A stretch of DNA of 43,575 nt from a virus: IMG/VR virus record IMGVR_UViG_3300012009_000128, positions 1 through 43,575 of that record; one strand, given 5' to 3'. A program made the translations under genes and the position numbers. The notes beneath the pieces are model-generated. The model was not told where the DNA came from. It searched no databases and saw nothing but the letters and a program-made list of their open reading frames with translations. Positions 7,382 to 14,998 of the stretch are shown one piece after another; positions within the stretch are counted from its first letter, which is position 1; every line of letters begins with the position of its first letter.

Positions 7382-9043
7382 TTAATCCTCGTCCGGGAAC
7401 ATTTCCAATGTGCGTGCTTCGTCTTCCTTTTTCACGCGCTGGGCCTGTTTGAACGTGCCATACGACGGCGGCATGTTGATCTGTTTCCAGCCCAGCAAAT
7501 CATCAATCGTCAATATCTGGATTCGCGGATAGTCTTTCTGCCAACCAGGAGATTGATAAAAGCCGGCGCTGGCAGCTTCTGTGATCATGTCCCGTGTAGG
7601 GTCCTGGAGCGTGATAAACACACCGATGGCAGCATCTTCACGATCCACTGTGCCCACCAGGTCCCGGATATCGCGGCTGCCAACTTTACCTGACTTCACC
7701 TGCACGATGATGTTCTTGGGCTTACCGGTTCCTTCGATGAAGGTGATCAGGCCGTCGATGCCGCGATCCTTGCCGCGTTTGCCGCGCTTACTGCCTGCGG
7801 TTCCACCGAGCGGGCGGGCTTGCACCAGTGAAAGCGCCCAGAACTGAAACTGGAACGGATCGTCTTGTGCCAGTTGATATGCGCCTTCCAGCGAAACCGG
7901 TTCGCCGATCACCTCATAATTCTCACCAGGGGTCAGATCAAACATATCCTGAAGACGGTATTTCATTAGGGCAACACTCAAATGTGTGATGTCGATACCG
8001 ACCCACTGCCGATCCAGCTTCTGGGCAGCAGCGATAGCTGTGCCGCACCCGCAGAACGGGTCGAGCACCACGTCGCCGGGGTTGCTACTGGCCTGGATGA
8101 TACGTTCCAGCAGTTCCAGGGGCTTTTGCGTTGGGTAGCCAAGTCGTTCGGATGAAAGATTATGCATAGGGCGAATATCCGCCCAGATATCCTGAAGCGG
8201 ATTTCCCGGTAAATCTTCAGGGTATACTTTGAGGCGTGGCATCCCACCTTCTTTTTTAGGCCAGTGTATTCTCCCTTGACTTTCTAGGTCATCCATATTT
8301 TCTTTGGTCTTTGCCCAACATCTGCTAGGTGGAGGGGTGATTCCGTGCCATTCATATAACTGTCCACTTGATGCTCGTTGCATTGAGGCGGTCAAGTCAC
8401 GTCGAGCGTAACGTCTTCCGTCTTCATCCACCTGGTCGAAGAAACGTTCAATGTATTCATCTTCGTAAGGCAAGTATTGTTGATTCCATGAGATGGTTTC
8501 TGTTTTTGTATAGAATAGAATCACATCATGAATAGCGCCGAATTTTTGAGAAACGTTGGCATGGGCAGATGTTCGTTTCCAGACGATCTCATTCCGGTGG
8601 TTTTCCGGCCCAAAGATCGCATCCAAAATTACTTTCAAATAGTGACTGGCAGTCGGATCACAGTGCAAGTATAGGCTGCCGGTCGGCTTCAACACCCGGT
8701 ACAGTTCCACCAGCCGTGCGGCCATCATTACCAGGTAAGCCATCATCTGATTGCGCCCAACCAACTCCACCATCGCATCCATCGCCGTTGAAACACGCGG
8801 CGATGCTTCTATCACCAGCCCATGTAGTGTTCCCTCTGCAATCGGCCCCCAATGCCAGGTGTCTTCAAACGCGGTAATCTGCGCTTCGCTTTCGATGCCG
8901 CTCTCGTCTTTGAACAACACATTGTAGCTGCGGCTGCTGTTGAATGGCGGATCAAGGTAGATCAGATCAACGCATTCATCGGGGAAATATTCGCGGTCAC
9001 GCAAAATATCCAAATTGTCGCCGTAAAAAAGGGTATTAATCAT
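7382..9043 (-). CDS. DNA (adenine-N6 or cytosine-N4) methyltransferase fused to an Mrr-like nuclease domain
   Basis: A 553-residue protein with the ATG at 9043 eight bases after GGAGAG. The first 400 residues are a beta-class amino-methyltransferase: catalytic motif [12 protein letters not shown] comes first (about residue 31), a target-recognition part follows, and the SAM-binding motif [14 protein letters not shown] comes late (about 325). Residues about 410-520 carry a restriction-endonuclease-like domain of Mrr type: GIDGLI gives the metal-binding Asp and IIVQVKSG the Gln/Lys of a PD-(D/E)xK variant, followed by GVFITL. It would methylate DNA, and the second domain may cut unmethylated or foreign DNA or only bind it. 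No separate restriction gene is adjacent, so self-protection or a one-protein system are both possible. Confidence 0.85.
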   Translation of the reverse strand: MINTLFYGDNLDILRDREYFPDECVDLIYLDPPFNSSRSYNVLFKDESGIESEAQITAFEDTWHWGPIAEGTLHGLVIEASPRVSTAMDAMVELVGRNQMMAYLVMMAARLVELYRVLKPTGSLYLHCDPTASHYLKVILDAIFGPENHRNEIVWKRTSAHANVSQKFGAIHDVILFYTKTETISWNQQYLPYEDEYIERFFDQVDEDGRRYARRDLTASMQRASSGQLYEWHGITPPPSRCWAKTKENMDDLESQGRIHWPKKEGGMPRLKVYPEDLPGNPLQDIWADIRPMHNLSSERLGYPTQKPLELLERIIQASSNPGDVVLDPFCGCGTAIAAAQKLDRQWVGIDITHLSVALMKYRLQDMFDLTPGENYEVIGEPVSLEGAYQLAQDDPFQFQFWALSLVQARPLGGTAGSKRGKRGKDRGIDGLITFIEGTGKPKNIIVQVKSGKVGSRDIRDLVGTVDREDAAIGVFITLQDPTRDMITEAASAGFYQSPGWQKDYPRIQILTIDDLLGWKQINMPPSYGTFKQAQRVKKEDEARTLEMFPDED

Positions 9044-9080
9044 ATTCAATACTCTCCGCGCAAAATCGAAACAACACCCA

Positions 9081-9100
9081 ACTATAGCATAGCATAAAGC
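9081..9100 (-). promoter_or_regulatory. promoter-like repeat motif upstream of the methyltransferase
   Basis: The minus strand reads TTTATGCTATGCTATAGT, with TATGCT and TATAGT as -10 candidates. A close relative of this motif precedes two other minus genes (9341-9364, 11031-11044). No clear -35 box. Confidence 0.4.
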
Positions 9101-9174
9101 TGGGAATTGGATTCTTGCTTGATTTTCGATTCAGCTAGGTGAGTGTTCTCTGAAACATTATCTTGCTTTGAGGA

Positions 9175-9327
9175 TCACAGCATCCCAAGTGCATCCAAAA
9201 GTATCATCACCAGAGGAAGCCCCAGAAAGAACGCTAAGGCTGCACAAAACAGCCCTTGCGCCAGTATTCCGCCGTCATCATCATCGGGCTTGCGGCGGCG
9301 TGGTCGTTTCGGCCAGAATGTGAACAT
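9175..9327 (-). CDS. 50-residue single-span membrane peptide
   Basis: A small gene read on the minus strand: a basic start (MFTFWPKRPRRRKP), four Asp, then a hydrophobic segment of about 25 residues (LFCAALAFFLGLPLVMILL). The Arg-rich N-terminus predicts an inside orientation. AGGTAA lies close before the ATG. The frame ends 131 bases before the methyltransferase start, in the same direction. No family recognised. Small one-span proteins in phage accessory regions are often exclusion or toxin-like factors, but nothing here proves that. Confidence 0.55.
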   Translation of the reverse strand: MFTFWPKRPRRRKPDDDDGGILAQGLFCAALAFFLGLPLVMILLDALGML

Positions 9328-9340
9328 TGCTTACCTACCA

Positions 9341-9364
9341 CTATGCCTACCATGGCATAGAAAT
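9341..9364 (-). promoter_or_regulatory. promoter-like motif with inverted repeat
   Basis: CTATGCC and GGCATAG form a 7-bp inverted repeat just before the 50-residue membrane gene, and the stretch matches the TATGCYATGGTA motif found before two other minus genes. Could be promoter and operator combined. Confidence 0.4.
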
Positions 9365-9375
9365 AAAATCGGGAG

Positions 9376-10005
9376 TTATGACTTCCTGTAACAATAAACC
9401 CAGTAATCCTGATCATTCAGCTCGATTTTTGATAATCCTTCGACTTCAAAGAGGGGGCTAATATTTATTGGGGCGTTTCGTGGAGCTAACCCGACCTCAA
9501 AAAAACCTCCCGAACCTACGTCCTCAAATTCTACTCCTAGCCGACATTCTTTAGCGATCACTAAGCCGCCTGGTTTGACACACTTTGCCATTCGGGCTAT
9601 AGCATTTTGAACACTTTGGCGTCCTTCCTCCTTCTCCATTTGGTAAAGCACGTCTTGGCAGTATGCGAGGTCAAAGTAGTCGGCTTGAAGGCCAGGAATT
9701 TCAGTCGTCATATCGGCTACGATAAATTTTACCAAACGGCCAGCTGAACTATCCGGGACTTGTTGACGCAAAAATTTCCATCGCTCCTTGGGCTTATTCA
9801 GGTTTTCTTTTTTCTTCTCAATTACAGCAATCTCGGTTGCATCCAATGTCCAAAGCAAAGCAAATGGTTCATCACTGCCCCAACATCCGAAGTTTGCTAT
9901 TGTTTCCACCTCGCCAGCGAACAGATTTAACCATTCATAATGCTCCTCCATCCTTATAGTTCGTAAGCTGGAAAACCAGTCTCGATTTACAGGTTTCTTT
10001 TTCAT
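9376..10005 (-). CDS. class I SAM-dependent methyltransferase-like protein
   Basis: A 209-residue protein with the order of a Rossmann methyltransferase: a glycine-bearing first motif (TIANFGCWGSDEPFALLWTL, about residues 36-55), an acidic end of strand 2 (EIAVIE), strand 4 in FDLAYCQDVLYQM and motif VKPGGLVIAKE. The first motif is a variant (GCWGSD instead of GxGxG), so cofactor binding is likely but not certain. Substrate unknown. Its ATG overlaps the stop of the upstream gene as ATGA, so the two are translated together and probably work together. Confidence 0.7.
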   Translation of the reverse strand: MKKKPVNRDWFSSLRTIRMEEHYEWLNLFAGEVETIANFGCWGSDEPFALLWTLDATEIAVIEKKKENLNKPKERWKFLRQQVPDSSAGRLVKFIVADMTTEIPGLQADYFDLAYCQDVLYQMEKEEGRQSVQNAIARMAKCVKPGGLVIAKECRLGVEFEDVGSGGFFEVGLAPRNAPINISPLFEVEGLSKIELNDQDYWVYCYRKS

Positions 10006-10952
10006 CCTAGTCCTGTCACCTTCTTAATTAACTCATAAAGCATGTAAGTATAAGGAGCAGCTTTCACCGCAGCGGTCAATGCTTTTTGCCCTAATTCAAG
10101 TGTGCCGTCCAGGGTATCGCCAAAACTAATGATCGTCATGAGTCTTTGAATGACTGTGGGGCTTGGTTCTGGCTTTTCTAACTCTTGCTGAAGTTTCGCA
10201 GCGGTTTCAATATATGCTGCTTTTTGTTTCAAATCCAAGAGGTCACCGACGCTAGCTACAACACTATCCAGAGTTTCACTAATCGCCTGGCGGATTGCCT
10301 CAGGATCGTTGATCGATATGGTTTGATCGATTTGCGAATTGATGGCGCTAGCTATATTAGCTATATTCGTCGCATTAACTGGCCCTTGAAATATCGCGCC
10401 AATTTGTGGGGTTGGAGTTTGCAGGATTCTGAAATTGCGACGGATAGCTTGACGACCTTCTGGGGTAGCTCGGATTCCCCATCCGCTAGTTATACTCGCG
10501 CCTTCTGCGCCACGGGCTAGACCTTCATCCTCCAATTCCCTAAGCGCCTTAGCTAAGTCTTCCGATGTCAAATGGAGTGCCGCTTGGATATCGTGCGGAT
10601 GGACTTTATGGCGATCTTCACGTTCTAATGAATCAAATATAGGAGGAGGCTCAACCTTTTCCACATATTTGAGAACCCTCTCTGCTTCCAAACTGAGTGG
10701 CAAGCGGGCTTCCATCTTCCAACGTACAAAGTCTATTCCTTGAGGGGTAATATAGCGTTTCCCCCTGTCTCCCCCGCCGGAACCCGCCAAAAACTTCTGG
10801 TGAAGAAGATATGTTTCCGCTTGATCGAATTCGTCATCATCCAAGCCTGTCAGCGCCTCTAGTTCGCTACAAGTTATTCCCTTTCCAATGGTAATCCCCT
10901 TTTCATGCATTAGACGAAGTATGGTGAATGCGTTTTCATCAACCGTAGCCAT
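10002..10952 (-). CDS. two-winged-helix protein with a helical C-terminal domain
   Basis: A 316-residue protein. Residues about 5-75 and 110-175 each look like a winged helix (helices then a wing strand; for example TCSELEALTGL and LTSEDLAKALRELEDEGLA). A glycine/asparagine stretch follows (GAIFQGPVNATNIANI), a signature I associate with beta-rich linkers before C-terminal effector helices. The last 110 residues are helical with a mildly hydrophobic end (ALTAAVKAAPYTYMLYELI). It could sense DNA or a ligand and act through the coupled methyltransferase at 9376. No named family; DNA binding is inferred. GAGGAATA precedes the ATG. Confidence 0.6.
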   Translation of the reverse strand: MATVDENAFTILRLMHEKGITIGKGITCSELEALTGLDDDEFDQAETYLLHQKFLAGSGGGDRGKRYITPQGIDFVRWKMEARLPLSLEAERVLKYVEKVEPPPIFDSLEREDRHKVHPHDIQAALHLTSEDLAKALRELEDEGLARGAEGASITSGWGIRATPEGRQAIRRNFRILQTPTPQIGAIFQGPVNATNIANIASAINSQIDQTISINDPEAIRQAISETLDSVVASVGDLLDLKQKAAYIETAAKLQQELEKPEPSPTVIQRLMTIISFGDTLDGTLELGQKALTAAVKAAPYTYMLYELIKKVTGLG

Positions 10953-10978
10953 AGTTTATTCCTCAAGTACACAAGGCG

Positions 10979-11046
10979 ATGTTTCGAGAAACATGTTCGG
11001 ACCTTGTCACCTCGCGAAACAGACATCTTTACCATAGCATAAACCG
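10979..11046 (-). promoter_or_regulatory. operator-like palindrome and promoter-like motif
   Basis: The palindrome ATGTTTCGAGAAACAT (10979-10994) and the shared motif TTTATGCTATGGTA (minus strand, 11031-11044) lie within 100 bp upstream of the winged-helix gene. The gene may be self-regulated through its winged helices. Inference. Confidence 0.4.
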
Positions 11047-11105
11047 AAAGGCCGAATCAAAACAGAACCGAACTATCTTTCGCCGCCCGGTTCTGTTCGC
11101 TAAAG

Positions 11106-11420
11106 TCATGCTGAGCGTTTTTCTGATGGAGACCTCACCGGCTGGACCTGGGTAGAGCTTTCAATCACACAATTGAAGACGATCATACCATCGTCCGTTT
11201 CCCAGTAGACCTGGAGCCAGTAGGGGTTGTTTGTATCTAGAGGTTCCGTCGAACATTCGAACATAAACAGCAGATCATCGATGCGATATTGAGCTTCGAC
11301 TTTCGGCAGCTCGTCAGCGACAGATAGATCGTCACCAGACTGCGCCGAAGTTGGCACTGCTGCAATCACAGACATACCAAGCAGTATGCCCACGATCAGC
11401 AGTGATAGTGATTTGAGCAT
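11106..11420 (-). CDS. small secreted protein
   Basis: A 104-residue protein with a clear signal peptide (LSLLIVGILLGMSVIAAVPTSA then QSG as the likely cleavage site). The mature part is acidic with two cysteines (FMFECSTE and IVFNCVIE), perhaps joined by a disulfide, and aromatic strands (YWLQVYWETDDG). No family recognised. The leader resembles that of the integrase (both have AGGTGA followed by AACACGAA). Together with the SH3b, lectin and DUF4352-like proteins it adds to a set of exported accessory proteins, probably host-surface conversion factors. Confidence 0.6.
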   Translation of the reverse strand: MLKSLSLLIVGILLGMSVIAAVPTSAQSGDDLSVADELPKVEAQYRIDDLLFMFECSTEPLDTNNPYWLQVYWETDDGMIVFNCVIESSTQVQPVRSPSEKRSA

Positions 11421-11448
11421 TCAATTTCGTGTTTCACCTCTTGGCGAA

Positions 11449-11649
11449 CTAATTGCTGACAGATACTCCGAAGCGGTCGTAGTCCTCTGGTGCGTCTACC
11501 AGAAATTTACGATTCGCTTCCAGCAGGTTGTCGGAATTACGTTTTAGGACTTGGGGGTGGATAGTGCCGGTGTAGGCAACGGCCATCCGGACCAATATGC
11601 GCATTACTTCGTTGATACGTTTTTTGTTCAAGGCCTTTTTCCGCTTCAA
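11449..11649 (-). CDS. small basic protein, uncertain
   Basis: A 66-residue frame starting with TTG (11649); the first ATG lies 15 codons in. It is rich in Lys and Arg at the N-terminus (KRKKALNKKRINEVMRILVR). There is no good ribosome site. It could be a short gene, a remnant, or a chance frame. It lies between two better-supported minus genes and has no known relatives that I recognise. Confidence 0.35.
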   Translation of the reverse strand: MKRKKALNKKRINEVMRILVRMAVAYTGTIHPQVLKRNSDNLLEANRKFLVDAPEDYDRFGVSVSN

Positions 11650-11691
11650 TTGTCTGACTCAACTAGAAATTCCTTTTGTTCCTCAAATCAG

Positions 11692-12444
11692 CTAATCGCC
11701 AATTTTCTGCAGGCCATAACGCTGATAGTGGTTTCGCAGGTAAGTCTGTGCTAGTCTGATCCCCTCATCTAAAGCTGAAGAATGATCTTCTACAAACCCG
11801 AAATCTCCGTTAGCCAATCGTATAGGAACACGGATTTGCGAAGCTACTGAGGTTCTTGGAATATGATACATATCACCAACCACGCCCGTCAGCGGTCGCA
11901 TAATAGTAGCTACCGTTTTTATAAGTCGATTATCAAAGTCGACCGCAATTTGAGCTAACTGACCGTCTCGCTTAAATGAGGTAATAATTTTCCAGGTGTA
12001 TATAGTCGCTGCAAGTAAGTTGCCTAAGGTCATCTTTGAATAATACGACTGGATCAAAATCCCCTTCTTTTTTCCTGTAGGGTCTAACTCGTTAAAAGCC
12101 GTGTGCATAAAAGGTATAAACTTGGCTGAATAGAACTTATCCATTGATCGTGTATAGCAAGGAAGATGCTTTCCCAATTCTTGGCCATCTGTAGACTTAT
12201 CAACGGCTAGAACGAGAAGCATTGTTGGAAAGGATGAGTCGAAGATTTGTGCTACAGCGTAAGTAGTAAATCCAGACACAATGGAATCGCCTAGCTTAAC
12301 TTCTAAGCAGTAAACGGTATCTTTGTTTTTATTCAGTACAACGCTATACCCTGAATAGTTGGGAATACTATAGTATTCTGCCTGGAAACCCAGTTTGGAG
12401 ATTGAAGAAATCACATTCTGAAATACTGCAGACAGATTGCCCAT
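11692..12444 (-). CDS. unknown protein, possible PD-(D/E)xK-like N-terminus
   Basis: A 250-residue soluble protein; the ATG at 12444 follows a GGGGG stretch, and a GTG 15 bases upstream is the alternative. The region YSVVLNKNKDTVYCLEVKLGD has the hydrophobic-strand/E-x-K pattern of a restriction-type nuclease fold, but the preceding Asp is not clear, so the claim is weak. The rest is mixed helix and strand, ending in a basic helix. It lies just downstream of the XRE regulator in the same direction with a 61-base gap, so it is probably the gene that regulator controls. Confidence 0.55.
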   Translation of the reverse strand: MGNLSAVFQNVISSISKLGFQAEYYSIPNYSGYSVVLNKNKDTVYCLEVKLGDSIVSGFTTYAVAQIFDSSFPTMLLVLAVDKSTDGQELGKHLPCYTRSMDKFYSAKFIPFMHTAFNELDPTGKKKGILIQSYYSKMTLGNLLAATIYTWKIITSFKRDGQLAQIAVDFDNRLIKTVATIMRPLTGVVGDMYHIPRTSVASQIRVPIRLANGDFGFVEDHSSALDEGIRLAQTYLRNHYQRYGLQKIGD

Positions 12445-12505
12445 GCTAATAACCCCCACTCTTTAAAACCATTCCGATCCCAAGATATGATTTGAGTTAA
12501 AGTGA

Positions 12506-13435
12506 TCACCCTTCGTTATCTCTCTCATATTGGTCTAACATTCCACGTAGCTCATCATCGTCAAGCAAATCCCACAGCGTCAAAGGCGAACTCGGTTGGC
12601 TAGATGATTTAAGGCTATAGGGAGACTCAAAACCATAGGAAACAGGCAGAAATCTTACAATAGCAAACTGAGGAAAATGTGGAATATATTCCAGTCTTTG
12701 CTTTATCTCAATGGGTTCATGTAAATTGGGCGTGAGGTACCCTAAAAACGCTTTTATTGCCCCTTCAGTAAGAGCTATAGTATTCTCCACATTAATCGCA
12801 TTCCAAATTCCTTCAAATTCATTATAGTTCTTAGCAAACCGGCCCTTCAAACATTGAGGGTAGCTACTGTAAAATGGTTCGTGTCTTCTATGCAGATTAA
12901 ACGCCTTGAAAAGCTGAACCTGAAGCTCTCGAATTGCCGGTATATTATCGTTATCAACCGCCTTATTTATATCGATTTTGCTGTGAAATTGCATGTCCAA
13001 TAACGTAGGCTTCATTCGAAGAATAGCTCTGATATCGGGGAACTGCGGATCATCCAACACTACCCGCGCTGCTTCATTTAGTGCCCATATCGTAAAACGA
13101 TAGTCAACAATAATCGATGGAAAAGGATCGTAGCGAATATCTCCTTCAGAGTATAACGATAGATGCTCACGTATTTGCTGAAGCGTAGGCATTCTTGTCT
13201 TTGGCAAGTAGCCAGCAAGCCCCCTCCAGTATTTCTCTTCCACATACGAAATTCCCAGCACTTTCGCCAGAATACTCAAGTTTCTAGCACTAGGGATATA
13301 CTGATTAGTTTCCCACTTACTTATCAATGCATGATCTCCTAATCTTTCACCTTCTTTCCAGAAACCTTCAACGACATCCATTTGCGTGAATTCTTTAGCA
13401 AGCCTGATCTCTTGAATGAGTTCTCCTAATGACAT
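12506..13435 (-). CDS. XRE-family regulator with MmyB-like sensor domain
   Basis: A 309-residue regulator. Residues about 3-70 are a Cro/CI helix-turn-helix (LGELIQEIRLAKEFTQMDVV, then ISKWETNQYIPSARNLSILA). From about residue 105 the sequence SIIVDYRFTIWALNEAARVV matches the start of the ligand-binding domain seen in MmyB-like regulators, a PAS-like fold proposed to bind fatty-acid-like ligands. The C-terminal tail is acidic. The promoter just upstream has four copies of CAACTAGTTG around it, so it very likely represses itself. It is the first gene of a unit with 11692. The DNA-binding call is strong; the ligand is unknown. Confidence 0.8.
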   Translation of the reverse strand: MSLGELIQEIRLAKEFTQMDVVEGFWKEGERLGDHALISKWETNQYIPSARNLSILAKVLGISYVEEKYWRGLAGYLPKTRMPTLQQIREHLSLYSEGDIRYDPFPSIIVDYRFTIWALNEAARVVLDDPQFPDIRAILRMKPTLLDMQFHSKIDINKAVDNDNIPAIRELQVQLFKAFNLHRRHEPFYSSYPQCLKGRFAKNYNEFEGIWNAINVENTIALTEGAIKAFLGYLTPNLHEPIEIKQRLEYIPHFPQFAIVRFLPVSYGFESPYSLKSSSQPSSPLTLWDLLDDDELRGMLDQYERDNEG

Positions 13436-13462
13436 CAGAAAATCCTTTCTTTACTCTACTGA

Positions 13463-13541
13463 TAACTAGTTGCAAAACAACTATATGTATAACAACTAGT
13501 TATGTCAATAAAGTGCGCAACTAGTTGTTGACAACTAGTTG
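13463..13541 (-). promoter_or_regulatory. promoter with four CAACTAGTTG operators
   Basis: Minus strand TTGACA (13503-13508), 17-bp spacer, TATAGT (13480-13485). Palindromic 10-mers CAACTAGTTG or one-base variants occur at 13463-13472, 13493-13502 (inside the spacer), 13518-13527 and 13532-13541. An autoregulated promoter of the XRE gene. The remaining stretch to 13829 holds one hairpin and no gene I can support. Confidence 0.85.
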
Positions 13542-13622
13542 TTTGCGGCGTTCAAAAAGAACAATTTAGGACTTATTATGTTGATAGTGATCGATTGCGT
13601 TTAAGTGGGCCGCTGGGGAAGG

Positions 13623-13660
13623 AGTTGTGGCCTGGAGTGGAGATTAACCAGGCCACAACT
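13623..13660. other. hairpin in gene-free stretch
   Basis: A 13-bp perfect stem (AGTTGTGGCCTGG/CCAGGCCACAACT) with a 12-nt loop, followed by TTGATTACTT. Possibly a plus-strand terminator or regulatory site. The stretch 13661-13829 shows nothing else. Confidence 0.5.
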
Positions 13661-13829
13661 TTGATTACTTACTTGAGACAATAACTCAGATTGGAAGTGG
13701 CAACACATCGTAAAAATCATCGAATATATCTCAAGGCATCTTGATCACTGTCAGCCCAAACACTTGTGCGTCTTACGAGAATAAAGTATCAGCAATCTAT
13801 ATGTTATCTATGCGTAGAAAGGAAATACA

Positions 13830-14039
13830 ATGCCTATCGACCGCAGTAAAAAGCCAGGACGTCCTGACAAATACACTCCGAATGTGAAGGAGAATGAGCA
13901 AGTTGTAGCGGCAATGCGGAAAGCGGGAGTCCCGGTAACGCCGGAAAACAAAGATAAAGTTCACCGTGCGATTTCAGGCCAACGCCTCAATAATTTTCAA
14001 GAACTGGTCAAGGGAATCAAGATGCTGTTCGGCAAGTAA
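13830..14039 (+). CDS. small basic protein of unknown function
   Basis: A 69-residue Lys-rich protein (MPIDRSKKPGRPDKYTPNVK) ending LVKGIKMLFGK. The first 20 residues hold a GRP sequence as in AT-hook-like tails; the rest is probably one or two helices. AAAGGAAA precedes the ATG. It stands alone on the plus strand between the XRE operator region and the lectin gene. It might bind DNA, but no motif proves it. Confidence 0.55.
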   Translation: MPIDRSKKPGRPDKYTPNVKENEQVVAAMRKAGVPVTPENKDKVHRAISGQRLNNFQELVKGIKMLFGK

Positions 14040-14090
14040 CCTGTATTTTCTGAAAGGCACAAGGTTACACTGATACCTAATGTTGGCAAT

Positions 14091-14127
14091 ACGGTGAGGT
14101 GCGGGCTTCGTGTTCTCATCTCACCGT
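14091..14127 (+). terminator. possible terminator hairpin
   Basis: Stem ACGGTGAG/CTCACCGT (8 bp) with a 21-nt loop after the small basic gene, followed by AATAAAG. Weak because there is no T-run. Confidence 0.35.
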
Positions 14128-14205
14128 AATAAAGTCTGAACACAACATGAACATTTTTGGATGTTCCTTTTCCGGACAAGCGTGTACGCTAACAGGAGGA
14201 CTCAA

Positions 14206-14811
14206 ATGAAAAGTATACATCGCGTGCTAGGAATTCTCGTTATATTCTCTTTGGTGGCTTTAGGAGGAATGTCGACTACTCGCACATTCGCCAAAGAAAC
14301 ATCTCCCGACCGGCAGACCGATACAGTACCAACTGGAAGCTACCTCACCGGTAACTTTTGGGACGTATCTTTGCTTTCTTGGCACACAGTCATTGATCCC
14401 ACACCCACCAAGTGTGCCGATGAGAGTACTTGGTCTTTTCAAAACGGTGGTAACATTCATCAGTGGCAGTGCCATAACGGGTATAACCAGCGTTGGTTTT
14501 TGAAGGATATTGGGGACGGGGTCTATCTCATCGTCAACATGTATAGTGGAAAATGCATGGATGAGAGTACATGGTCCCGTACAGCGGGTGGCAATGTACA
14601 TCAATGGTCGTGCCACTGGGGAGCAAACCAGCGATGGCGATTGAAAGTTGTTGGACATACCGCCGAAGGTGGCCCTATTATCGAGATCATCAGTGTATAT
14701 AGTGGCTATTGTTTGGACGTAGCAGAAGTCTCGACTGCTAACGGAGCTAACATTTATCAATGGCCTTGCTGGGGAGGAGATAATCAAAAATGGGCCATAG
14801 GTTTCCATTGA
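14206..14811 (+). CDS. secreted ricin-type beta-trefoil lectin
   Basis: A 201-residue exported protein. The ATG at 14206 is chosen because AGGAGG lies just before it and it begins a proper signal peptide (VLGILVIFSLVALGGMSTT). The mature part is one ricin-type trefoil with three repeats, each ending in a QxW-type motif: HQWQCHNGYNQRW, HQWSCHWGANQRW and YQWPCWGGDNQKW, with Cys-Asp/Glu-Ser or Cys-Leu-Asp sugar-binding turns before them (KCADES, KCMDES, YCLDVA). It should bind galactose-like or other glycans outside the cell. No catalytic domain is attached. It is a stand-alone plus gene with its own terminator, so it looks like a prophage cargo gene that alters the host surface or ecology. Confidence 0.85.
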   Translation: MKSIHRVLGILVIFSLVALGGMSTTRTFAKETSPDRQTDTVPTGSYLTGNFWDVSLLSWHTVIDPTPTKCADESTWSFQNGGNIHQWQCHNGYNQRWFLKDIGDGVYLIVNMYSGKCMDESTWSRTAGGNVHQWSCHWGANQRWRLKVVGHTAEGGPIIEIISVYSGYCLDVAEVSTANGANIYQWPCWGGDNQKWAIGFH

Positions 14812-14820
14812 TAGTAACTC

Positions 14821-14846
14821 AGCCCATCGTTTGGGCTCGACTTTTT
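14821..14846 (+). terminator. rho-independent terminator after the lectin gene
   Basis: Stem AGCCCA/TGGGCT with a 5-nt loop, then CGACTTTTT. Confidence 0.75.
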
Positions 14847-14924
14847 AGTGGAAATATCGTCTGAGATTCGTACCTTCTAACATAATTAATCAGTTCGAAT
14901 CTCAATGTTTGACATAATGCGGCC

Positions 14925-14954
14925 CTTATAAAGCCCCGCAGTGTAGCGGGGCTT
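14925..14954 (-). terminator. rho-independent terminator of the long minus operon
   Basis: Stem AAGCCCCGC/GCGGGGCTT with a 6-nt loop; on the minus strand it runs into TTTATAAGGG. It ends the operon that starts near 26033. Confidence 0.75.
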
Positions 14955-14998
14955 CTGTCCCTCATAAAACCTCATAACCTCCTAGACATATGAATCAC

